Shown: one piece after another, positions 1 through 12,829 of the stretch
How positions within the stretch are numbered: position 1 is the stretch's first letter
Layout: every line of letters begins with the position of its first letter
Assembly: GCA_964019335.1 (NCBI GenBank)
Contig: OZ025711.1
Location: 124,001-188,000, forward strand
Length of the DNA: 64,000 bases
Direction of reading: 5' to 3'
From: Diplonema japonicum
Taxonomy: Eukaryota; Euglenozoa; Diplonemea; Diplonemida; Diplonemidae
Notes under the pieces: model-generated
Told to the model about the DNA's origin: nothing
Database searches by the model: none
The model's input: only the letters and a program-made list of their open reading frames with translations
Program-made: the position numbers and the translations under genes

Positions 1-574
1 GCTGTTGCTGGGGCGGTGGTGGTGATTGTTGCTGAGGCTGAGCTGGATGAGGGGGGGACTCTTCTTCGACGGGAGGCTCGCGTGTGGCCATCACCATACC
101 GGTGATGGGGTTGATCATCTGCGGCCTGGGCTCTCTCGATGCAGCGGCACCTTGCATTTGGGAGTACTGGTGGTCAGGATACTGCTGGTCGTATCCGTAA
201 GGCTGCTGGTTGTGAGCATGCTGGTGCTGGTGCTGGTGTTGGTGTTGGTGTTGGTGCTGGTGCTGGTGTTGATGTTGGTGGTGATGGTGGTGATGGTGCA
301 TTGGAGACCCATGTTGCGGGAGGGACATGTTTTGGTACATCATGTGCTGGTGGTGCTGGTGGTGGTGTTGGTGCTGAGGCTGGTGTTGGTGCTGGTGTTG
401 GTGAGGCTGTTGGTGAGGCTGTGGGTACTGGTGCTGGTGCTGGTGTTGGTGCTGATGCTGGTGCTGGTGCTGGTGCTGGTGCTGGTGCTGGTGTTGTTGG
501 TGGATCTGCTGGTGGTGCTGATGCTGGTGGTGCTGGTGCTGGTGCTGGTGCTGGTTTGCGTAAGGGTAACTCAT
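1..574 (-). CDS. His/Gln-rich low-complexity protein, N-terminal part (gene continues past the window start)
   Basis: The minus strand is open from an ATG at 574-572 to the window edge, about 191 residues. The protein starts MSYPYANQHQHQHQ and is dominated by (Gln-His)n from CAGCAC/CAACAC codons. Interruptions include a Met-rich piece (HMMYQNMSLPQHGSPM) and a His7 run. A more complex segment follows, with PYGYDQQYPDHQYSQMQ, then PQMINPITGMVMATREPP, and then a Pro/Gln-rich stretch that leaves the window. The non-repetitive islands keep one frame with sensible codons, which supports this frame over the Leu/Val-rich or Gly/Ala-rich frames of the other strand. No domain is recognised. Q/H-rich tracts are common in RNA-binding or transcription-related proteins, but that is only a general association. 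The strand agrees with the next genes. The 3' end is not visible. Confidence 0.65.
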   Translation of the reverse strand, partial: MSYPYANQHQHQHQHHQHQHHQQIHQQHQHQHQHQHQHQHQHQHQHQHQYPQPHQQPHQHQHQHQPQHQHHHQHHQHMMYQNMSLPQHGSPMHHHHHHHQHQHQHQHQHQHQHQHQHQHAHNQQPYGYDQQYPDHQYSQMQGAAASREPRPQMINPITGMVMATREPPVEEESPPHPAQPQQQSPPPPQQQ

Positions 575-883
575 TTCACCGGCTTCTCACCCTTAGGGCC
601 CAAGTGCTTAAAGCACGACGTAGTAGCTCAAGAGAAAACCTGTTTCAGATGCTTACAGCTCTGCGACCATGTGCAGGGGTATGTGTGGTGTGTTTCTGTT
701 GGAAAGGTATTATTAAAAATATTTTTAGTTGTAAAACGTTTCTTTGACCTTGTAGGCAAGAAAAGAATATCGTTTGACGGCTAACCAAGCTGCTTGCAAT
801 TGCCTACGGCGGCATGCCTGCCCATGATGTCACCGTCAGTGGAGTTCAATCCTTTCATTCGGTAACAACTGGATCAGGGCTAA

Positions 884-1985
884 TGTGGAAACGTTCGTAT
901 CATTCAATTGTCAAACTCGAAAGATGGTGATTTAGTTTTTGTTTGTCATCACTTGTGTCATCATAGGGCGGGTGTGGGTTTAAGTAGGTATGGGAAGAAA
1001 AAGATGATCAGGCCTGTTGAGTTTGACATAATTTTTGTGGTTTAGCTCCACACGGAGGTCAGTGACAGTGATCTCCATAAAGCTGAAACAATTTCATGCA
1101 TCATGTGTAGTTTGCAAAAGGAAAACAAAAAGACATTCACAACCATAAAAAGCCTCCCTCTGGGGTTTAAAGAAAAGCATTGGGTGTGTTCACAAAGAGA
1201 CCTTCACTATATCACTTGTGTCATCACAGGGCGGGTGTCCCTCCCTCGTGTCCACAGTCCATCAGCAGCTTATGTGGAAACGTTCGTATCATTCAATTGT
1301 CAAACTCGAAAGATGGTGATTTAGTTTTTGTTTGTCATCACTTGTGGTTTCTGAGTTTCAACTGCTCTTCTTTAGCCAAATAAAAAAAGGGCGGTGTTTT
1401 TGATCAGGCCTGTTGAGTTTGACATAATTTTTGTGGTTTAGCTCCACACGGAGGTCAGTGACAGTGATCTCCATAAAGCCGAAACAATTTCATGCATCAT
1501 GTGTAGTTTGTTAAAGGAAAAACAAAAAAAGCCACAAAAAGCATCCCTCTGGGGTTTAAAGAAAAGCATTGGGTGTGTTCACAAAGAGACTTTCACTATA
1601 TCACTTGTGTCATCATAGGGGTACCGGTTTCAGGTGTGTCACACAGGTGATGTATTACACATGGTTGTCCCACGCCGCGTCAGGGCCTGAAGGCTGCACA
1701 GCTGGGTTAGAATATGTGTACCGCAGCAAGGGGCTTGCACCCCCTGTTGGCTTGCTTTACGAGCCGATCAGCGGGGAGCTGTGCACCATCAGCAAGGTGC
1801 CTCCCATCCAAGTGTCGGTCGATGTTTGGGGATGTGATGTGTTTGGTTTCTTTTCCTTTTGGGTTTTGATCAGGCCTGTTGAGTTTGACATAATTTTTGT
1901 GGTTTAGCTCCACACGGAGGTCAGTGACAGTGATCTCCATAAAGCCGAAACAATTTCATGCATCATGTGTAGTTTGCAAAGGAAA
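884..1985. repeat. Interspersed direct repeats, about 390-470 bp period
   Basis: Several blocks recur in order. A block beginning TGTGGAAACGTTCGTATC is at 884 and 1273. A block containing CCTCTGGGGTTTAAAG is at about 1151 and 1540. A roughly 115-bp block beginning GATCAGGCCTGTTGAG is at 1006, 1402 and 1868. Offsets are about 389-396 bp for the first interval and 466 bp for the last. The extra length of the last interval comes from a unique insert at about 1635-1840. I see no convincing gene between 575 and 2632. The rest (1990-2632) is A-rich low complexity, with a run of about 35 A near 2480-2513. Confidence 0.8.
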
Positions 1986-2478
1986 CCTAAGGAAAAAACA
2001 CACTTCTGCAATTGCAATGTGGACCCAAGGAAAAACAGGCGATTAAGGGCAAATCCCACCCTTTAAAAAAAGTTCTAGGCACATTAAGTAGATCTGTCAT
2101 GCAACAGCTGTAAGGATTACGTGTAACAACCAGCCACGGTGTGAACACTAGCAAAGAACAAAATAATAATAGAAACAAAGCCCCAGACAACAGCGCGGGT
2201 TGGGTCGTATGATCAGGAGGGGTGGGGAGGGGAGGCCCAAAGGGAAGAAAAGATAAATGAAAAATCCACTTGAAATAAGAAAAATGCTGGGATCAGAAAA
2301 AAAGGGAGGTGCTGTTGCAAAAAAAAAGAAGAAAAAAAAAGTTGGGAAGAGGGTCTGGGGAGATGTGAAGTAAAAAAACGGGGGGAAAGGGGGAGAAGAA
2401 GAAAAAAGGGGAATAAAAAAAAAAACGTTTACCCGCCCAAATAACAGCTTTTCTCTTCTTTCCTTCTGAAAGAAGAAA

Positions 2479-2514
<36 letters not shown>

Positions 2515-2632
2515 ACCAGATCCAATAACAAATAAAAAAATAAAAAAAAGGACCCCAAAGAAAAAAAGTAAAATCAAAAAGAGAAGAAAAAAAAAAACGA
2601 CTCCCTAACCTCGTTAACTATATGATCCCTTC

Positions 2633-4400
<1,768 letters not shown>

Positions 4401-4426
4401 TTTAAAGAGGTGACTTTGAAGTTCTC

Positions 4427-4428
4427 CT
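4427..4428 (-). promoter_or_regulatory. Candidate spliced-leader trans-splice acceptor for ATP synthase beta
   Basis: On the minus strand an AG in the context TTCAACATCACAG lies 26 nt upstream of the ATG, after a pyrimidine-rich stretch. It is inferred from the general euglenozoan need for a 5' acceptor. Other AG dinucleotides nearby could serve. Confidence 0.35.
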
Positions 4429-5042
4429 GTGATGTTGAAGTAAGAGGTCGAAGTACCAATAAATACAACAATAACTTATTACTAGAATTAGATCAAAGAG
4501 TAAACCCAGAGACATCCTTCGAAAGAGGATACAAGCATGCGATACCGCCTGCCTTGTCATAGAAGCTTCTGGTGACGTCCTTTCTGCAGTAGGGGGGGAG
4601 GATGCCGTGTGCGGGTTTGGGAGAAGACCTTGCCCTGACTGAGCGGCGTCCACAGGGCACGCCCCAACCAATGGGGTGGACCTTCATCTCACCGGGGGGC
4701 TCTTTCCTCCTGGCCGAGGTGGCACGGGGTCTACTGCGGGTTTTTTCCTTAACTACCACTTTCAGGTCATGCTGTCTCTTTCTCTCGTGTTCGTGCTTGT
4801 GTCGCGACTCCTGTTTGAAAACCTCTCGTAAGAGAGATTGCGACGGCACCGTGTGCCCCCCACATTGCAACATATTCAAACCTCTGAATGCGTGTTGGCA
4901 ACGAAACATGTAAATAGACAGATGGCTTAATTAGAACAAATCTGAGAGAGGGATTAAGTACTGCCTGCAGTCATCAGGGTTCAGGAAGACGTCTTTTCTT
5001 TTTCTCTTCTTCTCCATATTTACATTAGTGTTGTTAGATTGC
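4429..5042. other. Intergenic space between ATP synthase beta and rod-protein genes
   Basis: It holds the probable 3' UTR of the rod-protein gene and the upstream region of the ATP synthase gene. A GC-richer island at about 4600-4740 gives overlapping short ORFs on both strands (up to 138 codons, minus). None resembles a known family or shows coding bias strong enough to call. Confidence 0.5.
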
Positions 5043-6884
5043 TTAATTTGTTATCCGCAGCTGCTCAAGGGTACGCTTGTCGCCTTCCAGATCGCCGTCC
5101 TCGCCGCTGACCAGTTGTTGGTAAGCAATCAGTTTGTGCTTCCGCGACTCGTTCATTTTAGACAAGGTCTCGACTGGATGCTCGAAAGGGCGGCCTGCCT
5201 CGATGAGTGCCTGCTGGGTTGGTTTGAAGGCTTCGATGTATTGCACTGACTTTTCCTGCAGCAGGTCAACCTGTTTCGCGAGCTCTTCCTTATTCTTGAC
5301 GAGGTCCTTCTTCATCTGCGAGAACTCTCTTGCCTTGGGGTTGAGTGACTCCATGTGCATTTCTTGCTGCATGTGCGCCACCTGTATTTTCTCTTCCAGC
5401 GCAGTGATGTTAGCCTCCTTTTTGTACTGCAGGTCGCCTATGGTGAGGTACATGCTTCGGAAGTGTTCGAGGTAGTCGTGGTGCACCTCCAGCTGCAGCT
5501 CTTCGATCTCGCGCTCCGTCTCACGCATCTTCTTCTCGATGGCGTTGCAGTGCGAGCTGATAAACTCGTCGAGGCTGTCGGTGATCTCCTCGGCCAGCTC
5601 ACAGTTGTGGATAGTGACCTCCAGCAGGGTCTTGTGCTGCATAGTGAACTGCGTGAAGTGCTGGTATTCCACCTTCCGCTTCTCCTCTTGTTCGAGGGTC
5701 TTGATGAGTGTCTTCGTCAGCTCTACGCGCTCCCCGCTGAGCTTGGCTAGTTCCTTTTCCTGCTTTTCAATTTCCAGCCAGCATGAGCTCTGCTGCAGCA
5801 GGTTCTCCCCATAGGCGCTGTTGAGGCGTTCCACAGCGTTCTCGGAGGCCTTCGTCGAGTTGTAATCCTCGAGGTTCACTCTCTCGATCTCCGTGTTCAG
5901 TGATGTGAGGTCCACCTCACACTTCTTCTTCAGGCTTTCTTTTTCTTGCAGGATCTTGTGGATGATGGTGTTGGCCGTACTGTGCACCTCGTGCACCTTG
6001 CGCAGCGGCTGCGTGAAGATGTCGTCAGTCACGTCATCGACGATCTCGAACTTCTTCGTTGTAAGGTCTGCGAGCGCCTCTTGCATCGTGATGATGCGGT
6101 AGTACAGAGACTCTGTCTCAGACATCTCTCCGGACTCAACCGCTGCCTGCTGTTGCTCACCAACCTCTTCAATCTCGAAGCGAACACGCCTGCACTTCTC
6201 CTCCTCTTCTGTTAAGGAGTTCCTGATGTTGCCCTTCTCCATGACGTCCTTCAGCAGCCCTAGGACAGGCTTGGCCAGCGCAGCCCAGTCGCCCGACTTC
6301 AACTTACTGTCCTCCAGCAGAGTGCTGACCTTGTCGAGGATGCCTGCTCCCTGGTCAAGGACCTCGCTGAAGAATGTATCTTTGCAGTGCTTTCTAATCT
6401 CATAGAAGGCCTGCTTGAGGTCGTTGAGTGGTTCCGTGTCACAGCTGTCGTCGGGGTTCATCAGGTCGCGCACCTGCATCTCCTGTGCGCAGGACGTCAT
6501 GTAGCGTGAGATGTTGAACTTCCGCAGGTGCTGTGGTGTCAGTAAGGTGAGCGTAGCAGCATACCGAGTACGACAGGTTGTGGCGGAACTCCTTCATCAT
6601 CTCGTCGCTCTTGTTGTGCAGCCTGCAGAGCTCTGCCTTCTGCTTTGCGGTCGACGTCTGCGTGTGGACCTTGTGCGCAAGCTCCTCTGTGTCTAGCACC
6701 ATGTTCCGCAGCCTTTCGTTTTGGATCTTCTGCTTCTTGGCAGCGTCCAAGTTCGCCAGTAGCTCGTGTGTCTGTGGTGATGTGCACGTGTCCTGCTGCA
6801 TACCCGTCTGTTCGTGCCGTTGACTAGCTCATCACCACTGCGGTTGGCCATGTCGTTGGCATGCTTAGGCAGCACTGCTGTCAT
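5043..6884 (-). CDS. Paraflagellar rod protein (PFR1/PFR2 family, 3 exons)
   Basis: This is a structural coiled-coil component of the paraflagellar (paraxonemal) rod that runs beside the flagellar axoneme in Euglenozoa. The exons are 6884-6804, 6771-6565 and 6530-5043, giving 591 residues, close to the roughly 590-600 usual for the family. The sequence is almost all heptad-like Glu/Lys/Leu coiled coil. Segments matching the family as I remember it include RDLMNPDDSCDTEPLND, EQEEKRKVEYQHF, HQ-type LEVTIHNCELA, YLEHFRSMYLTIGDL and FKPTQQALIEAG. The start ATG at 6884 follows an AG only a few bases upstream. The two introns (32 and 34 nt) are in phase 0 and restore the family sequence across LSYS/HLRKFNISRYM. 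I cannot say whether it is the PFR1 or PFR2 type. Confidence 0.9.
6531..6564 (-). other. Intron 2 of paraflagellar rod gene
   Basis: A 34-nt intron in phase 0 with donor GTATGCTG and acceptor CACCACAG. Removing it joins EFRHNLSYS to HLRKFNISRYM, matching the rod-protein family pattern. Confidence 0.9.
6772..6803 (-). other. Intron 1 of paraflagellar rod gene
   Basis: A 32-nt intron in phase 0 with donor GTATGCAG and acceptor CACCACAG. It joins VNGTNRR to THELLANLDAAK. Confidence 0.85.
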
Positions 6885-6888
6885 CTTA

Positions 6889-6890
6889 CT
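6889..6890 (-). promoter_or_regulatory. Candidate trans-splice acceptor for the rod-protein gene
   Basis: On the minus strand, GATACTCCACACAG ends 4 nt before the ATG at 6884. This would leave an extremely short 5' UTR after spliced-leader addition. Another AG directly abuts the ATG. Confidence 0.4.
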
Positions 6891-8569
6891 GTGTGGAGTA
6901 TCAACAGCAGGCAAGTGGTGAGGGGCAGGAACGAAAACAGGGGTAAGTAGTAAAACGGAAAAGGAAAAGGGGGAAAGGAGGGGGGGGGAAAGAAAAAAGA
7001 AGAACGGTGGGAGAGAGAAGGGAGGAGGTAATAAAGGAGAGGAAAAGGGTGGACGGATAAAGTTGGATAAAGTTAAAAAAAAGGGTGGGGAAATAAGAAC
7101 CAAAAGGGTAAGGTGCCTCTTTCATTTATTAAATGGAAAACCAGGGGGGGGGGGGGGGGGGGGCATGGGGTTGGCTCAAAGTAGCGTACACTTTCTTTAA
7201 AAATTATTTTTTTAAGTTAAAAAATCTTAGCGGGTTTTTAGTCCTCCGGGAGGGGAGGGAGGGGGAGGTCCTATGAAGGGCCATAGCATTTCTGTCCCCA
7301 GTTCTTTTTTTTTTCTTGCGTCCTTCCACTAGGTCCGCGCACATGTACCCTTGGTGCACCCTTCTTATTTCACAGTCATATCGTTAAGCTCTGATAAAAA
7401 AGAAAACAGGGGGGGGTCGAGGGGAAATAGAAGTGGGGGTAGGAGGGCGTAATGGGAAAGGAAGTATATGACAAAATAGCTCATTACAGCCCTTTATTGT
7501 CCCCCACCGGGGGAAAAGAGGAAAAAAGAGGGGGGGAACAGGAAAATTGTATTTGGGTGGTGGGGGCTTTTTTTTTTTTTTTCCTTTTTCCTTTTTTTTT
7601 TTCGTTCTTGGGGGTTTGTGTTCCTTATGTATGTGTATATCTTTGGGTGCTTGTACTTTTTTTTTTCTTTTTCTTCATTCTTCTCTTTACTCTCACTTTA
7701 TTGTGCAAAAAAAAAAACATTATTTTTCGAGTGATTGCCACTAATAGAGAAGGGGTAGGGGGGGGGCGGGGGGGGGTTCGGTTTTTTCTTTCTAAGATCA
7801 CAATATCTGAAAGTATGGGGGAGACGGGGTGGGGGATTAAGACAAATTGTATTTTTTTTTCTCCTTAGCATGCCGAGCGTTTGTTGTATTTTTAAAAACT
7901 TTTTTTAAAATTTATGTGCACTCGGAACTGAAGGCCAGTAGCAGTAGATAACAGAACTGTAATATAAAAAATAATAAATAAAAACAGAAGAAGGGGGGGG
8001 GGGGGGGGGATTTAACCCGAGGAGAAAAATTGTAGGGCGGGGTGCAGGGGGAAGAGAAAAGAGAGTTTCGAAGAGAAAAAAAATCGCGGCAGCAGGAACA
8101 GAAGGAAGATCGCCAACACAAGTTAAGCGCAAATTACTCCTTTTGGATTTCTTTTTTCTTCTTCTTTGTTAAGAATTTTCTTTTCTTTTTTTCTCGAAAA
8201 AAGACGAAAAGGGAGAGGAGAGGAGAGAATAAAGGAGAAAGTAGCAGAGTACCACCAAGCGATTGCATCACTACAGACGCAGTCCCTTCAACACTTCCTT
8301 CTTTTTTTTTCTTTCGTATAAAAGCTGGGGAACAGAAAACGCTTCTGGAGTGGAAGGGAAGGTACTAAAGTTTAACCCAAAGTGCCTCCAGATGCCATTT
8401 TCTGCTTCCCCTCTTTTCTTCCACGATATTTAAGCTCTCGGTTGCTTTTACCCCCCCCCCCCCCTAGACACAAGGAGATATATTATTATTTTTTTCTTGC
8501 AGATAAAGGAGGGTGCATGTAGCTAGGGGGGGGGACTCTGCTTATGTTTGTTTTTCTCTCTTCGTTGGT

Positions 8570-8601
<32 letters not shown>

Positions 8602-8982
8602 ATGTTTTCTTCTTTTTTTTTCTTTTTTTTTTTTCACGGTCCCCTACGAAACAATCTCCAGACTGGGAGAGTCAAAAAAAAAAAGGAATGGGGAAGAAAT
8701 GAATAAATGGAGGGGGGATCGAGTTTTGGGGCAGAACCTGTAAAGGCAACCCTCAGAGGAGAATGGCAAAAAATGATCGCCAGAGGGGGAGAGGGAGAGG
8801 GAGGAGTGGCGGGACGGGAATAATAATTTAAAAAAAAAATGTTTTGAATCGTCTCAAGAAAAAGAAGAGAAATCCAGGAGTGCAGTGGGGAGGGGGCGTT
8901 TCAAAGACATGCTCCTCCCTACCCTTCTATGCAGCTATGGTACATTGACAGGGCTGGCGGTGGTTCCTTTTTTGGTGCGATA

Positions 8983-9017
<35 letters not shown>

Positions 9018-11379
9018 AATTATCAGGGTTCTTTTTCTTTTCTTTTAGTAGACGCAAAAAAAAAAGGGGGTAAAAAAAAAAAAGAGAAAAAAAGCTGAAG
9101 AACGAAAGAAAGAAGAAAAACAAAAAAAAATAATGTAAATATCTGAATTATGTCTTCCAGCAGTTCATTTTCTCAATAACCTTGTCAGTTCACTGAAACG
9201 GACTCCTTCTCTGGTTTCAGTCCACTTTTTGCAAATGGTATTGTCTTGGCTGGAACTGGTTAAGAAGCCAAAGGTTGACCTTACTTCTTCTCTTCCCCGG
9301 AAAAGAATTAAGAGATTTACAGTACCCAGGTCTTTTTTTTGTTTTTTTTTTTTTTTTGGTTTTTTTTCTTTTTTTATGTTACACATCAGGGGGGGGGGGG
9401 GGGGGAAGCAGAAGTCACAGGGAAAGAGCAATTTTTTTTTCTTTTTTTCTTTTTGCACTCTCTTTTATTTTATTTTTTTTTGTAAAAAAATTTATTTTTT
9501 TATGTGTTCATAGCTTTTTTTTTCTTCTTTTTTTTGTTTCTTTCTTTGTTTATTGTGTACACTTCCTTTTTTTTTTTCTTTTTCTTTCATTATTTCTTCT
9601 TCTTTTTTGTGTTCTCTCTTTTTTTTTTCTTCTTTCCGCACCCCTAGATAACAAAGATAATAAAAAAAATAAATAAAATACTTCCACCGCAGTGATTGCG
9701 CATGGTTTTCTTTTTTTTCCCTTCTTTTTTTTGGGGGGAGGGGAGAGACCCTAGATGTTCAGTATGAAAATGCCGACCTTTCATTTTTCTTTTCTTTGGC
9801 CAGTGTGTGTTTTTCTTTTTCTTTTTCTTTTTTTCCCCCTCTCACCAGATCACCGGGGAACAAAAAGAAAACAGAAAAAAAAAAGAGGAAAGAACAAAAA
9901 ACAACAACCATTTTTTTTTTTTTTTTTGGAACTTATTGGGTATTAACATCAAACCCCATTTCTCTCTCTCCTTATCTCTCCCTCTTTCTTTTTTTTTTTT
10001 CTTCTTTCTTTGTTCAAAAAAAGGGGGGGTTCAAAAAAAAAGGTGAAAAAAATGTCTTTCCTGAATGAGAATGGGAGGTGCTTCTCTTCTTTCTTTTGGG
10101 GGGGGAGAGGGTAGGGAGAGAGGGCAGGGAGAGAGGGTAGGGAACGAGGGCAGGGAGAGTGGATCAGTCTTGTCGTTTACTATTCTTCTTGAAGGGAGGG
10201 GACAATGAAGGGGAAGGGGTGCTTATGTCGTTCTGAAACGTGATAATCTCACTGTGAAGACTGCCAACACAGAGGGTTAATTATCAACTCTTTTTTTTTT
10301 TTTTTCCTCTTTTGTGTGAGTTACCATTTCCCGTTATTTGTTGCACGGAAGAGAGTTCTTTTTAAAAGAGGAGAATGAAAAAAAAAAAGAGAGAGAGAAC
10401 GAGCAAAAAAATGATCTTCCTCCCTTTCCCCCTGCTATTCCTCTCCCTTCGATTTTTTTTCTTTTTTTTTTTTGTTTCTTTTATTTATTCAGTTTCTTTT
10501 GCAAACAAAGGGAGGGAGGGGGTCAGAGTGGGTGGACTTTTTCGAAAAAGGTTGGGATCTGTGTCCTTTCACTTTTTTTTTTCTTTCTTCTTTCCTTTTG
10601 CATACTTTATTCCCTCGTCTTCAGCCTTCATAGGTATCCTTCTTCGCGCTCGAGACAGGGAAGTGTTGTGCAAAGTGGTTTCGGGAAACCAAAAAAAAAG
10701 GGGATACAAAAAGGGGGAACTCGACACAGTAACGAGTCATCAGGCCCATTGTAGGAGAGCAAGAAAAAGGAGGAGAAATAGAGAAAACCGAGGTATTTAA
10801 TTTAAATACCTGGACCAGCTTTCTCGTGTTTCTCTTTGAAGGGGGGAAGGGTTTTTTTTAAGATAAAAAAAAAATCTTTCTCACATCCTTACTTTCTTCA
10901 CCTGTGGTGAAGAATGGTGTGCTTTACTTCAACAAAGGCTGTGGTTCTTGGTGGAAGCAGCCATGGCGAGGGGGAACACACCAACACCAGCAACAGAAGA
11001 AGATAAAGAGAGAAAGAAGAAGAGGAAAAAAAAAGTTGAAAGAAAAATGGATATTTCCAAAGGAGCAGGGACAGGCCGAGACTTGTGTGGTATTTTTTTT
11101 GGGGGGGTGAAGGTAAGGGAAGTGAAACAAAGTTAAATGTGAAATGTATAATAAAAAAAAAAAAAAAATAAATAAAAAAAGAGAGAGAAGAGCTTTTCTT
11201 CCCTTATCACGTCAGCCTGGTGTTTTGCCTTAAACAATGGAGGGAAGATTAAAAGGGAGGGGGATAAACACGGGAGACTGATTTTGTCGAAATCATGTAT
11301 TCTACTTGCTGCATCGTGGAGTAGCCTGAAGCGCGCTGATGAAAAGGAACATACCAGCTAGGCCATTGGAACTAACATT

Positions 11380-11410
<31 letters not shown>

Positions 11411-12829
11411 CCCCCTCCAAAATTTAACCCTTATGCAACCCCGCAGTTAAAATCAAAACAAAACAAAAAATCAGTCCGACGCCCCAGTACAGAAGACGGC
11501 AGTAAAGAGTTCACCTTATCTTACCTTCCTTGCATAAGCAAGGCAAGTAACCTGCATAAGGGTTATTTTTTAAAAAACTTTTTTTTTTCCCTCTACCATA
11601 TGATTACGTGCAGTTGCCTTTTTTTTTATTTTCGGAAGAAAAAAAAGGGGGAAGGGGAGCAGGGAGGCTATTGATTGTAGCCAGCTATCGGATTGAGTGT
11701 TGTGGAAAAAAAAAGAAGGAGAAGAAACAAGAATGAAAGACAAGAAAGATAGCAGCCAGCTCTGCAAAAGCTGCACTCAATGGGGCCGCTTGGGCCATGA
11801 ATCATGTGTTGCTCCTTTTCTTTTGCTTGTTTTTATGACTGTCGGTGAAGCCACTGGCAACTGCGCCAAGCGCATACCGAATGGACAGCAGTCACGAAGT
11901 GACAACCGCTACTGATACCATCAGCATGCTATGGCTTAAAGATTTTTTTTTTCTTTTTTTTTTTTCGGGAGGTAAGAGGGGCTTTGGGCTTTCGGAAAAA
12001 AAAAAAGAAAACGAAAAAAAAGGGAGGGAAAAGGGAATGAAAAAAAGGGGGGGGGGGGATCCACTTTTTCTTTCTTTTTGATTGTTTTGAAAGATCGACA
12101 TGACTGAGGGAGAGGGGTAGGGAGGGTAGGGAGGGGAGGGAGTGGGTAGGAAAAGAGAGGGAATGGGTTTCAGGCGGAAGACTTGGGGAGGGGAAAAAAA
12201 AGGGGGGGGGAGAAAGGGATAGGAACGTCAGGAGAAAAAAAGATAGTCAGAAATACCAACAGACGGAAAGTGCAAGTACAGGCTAGCGTGCAAATCACTT
12301 TTCTTCAAGGGTCAGAAAGCTTGGCACCTCAGACGTGTGGCGAATAGTCAGACCCCCAGGTGGCCGTTGCCTTGTCTCTGTGTGAAAAAAAGGCTGGTTG
12401 TACATGTGCCTAAGTGTTTTCAATTGGGCTTGCAACGCTATTACTCATAGTTAGTTCTCACTAATTGTCACCGGATGTTACTTAGGTCAGATGACCGCTC
12501 AAAAAAAAAAAAGGTTCCGTTAAAAAGTGAAAACCGGCCCCCGATATAAATAAGGCCCGGTCACCCTTGGGGTCCACCACTTGGAGTCGTCTGGAAAGAG
12601 TATCAATAAAAAAAAAAGAAGAAAAAAATAAAAATAAGGTTCCGTTCCAATAGTGGAGAGATAGATTTTTTTTTTTTTTTTTTTTTTTTTTGATTCTTCT
12701 TTTTTTAATATTATTTTGTTTAAAAATATTATGTACTTTTTTTTTTCGTTTTCTTTTTTCTTTTCTTTCGCTCCCTGCGTGCTGCCTGTGCACAGGTACC
12801 TTTCCTCTGGTCCGCGCGTGTCATCATTG
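6891..12829. other. Gene-free low-complexity intergenic tract (5.9 kb)
   Basis: I see no supportable gene here. The tract is dominated by long T-runs, A-runs and G-runs. Examples are 20 G at 7144-7163, a G-run near 7997-8010, 30 T at 8571-8600, a G-run near 9390-9406 and a T-run near 11381-11410. G-rich purine blocks of the GAGGGTAGGGAG type occur near 10100-10150 and 12110-12150. The open frames in it translate into poly-Phe, poly-Lys or poly-Gly stretches and are homopolymer artefacts. Confidence 0.7.
8980..9004. repeat. (TA)n microsatellite
   Basis: About 12-13 consecutive TA dinucleotides followed directly by a T-run, within the long intergenic tract. Confidence 0.95.

Noticed and set aside
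26-784. Leu/Val-rich and Gly/Ala-rich plus-strand frames
   Set aside because: They are antisense readings of the CAG-CAC repeat in the His/Gln-rich gene.
884-1985. CRISPR-like array
   Set aside because: Repeat blocks are more than 70 bp, unevenly spaced and in a eukaryotic genome, so these are ordinary interspersed direct repeats.
2148-2577. Phe-rich minus-strand frames
   Set aside because: They are translations of A-runs with no protein-like island.
4493-4913. Overlapping ORFs of 103 (+) and 138 (-) codons between the ATP synthase and rod genes
   Set aside because: No family resemblance, no splice or start context preference and equal openness on both strands.
7452-12101. Numerous Phe/Lys/Gly-rich ORFs in the long intergenic tract
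   Set aside because: All are dominated by homopolymer codons, with no complex segment longer than a few residues.
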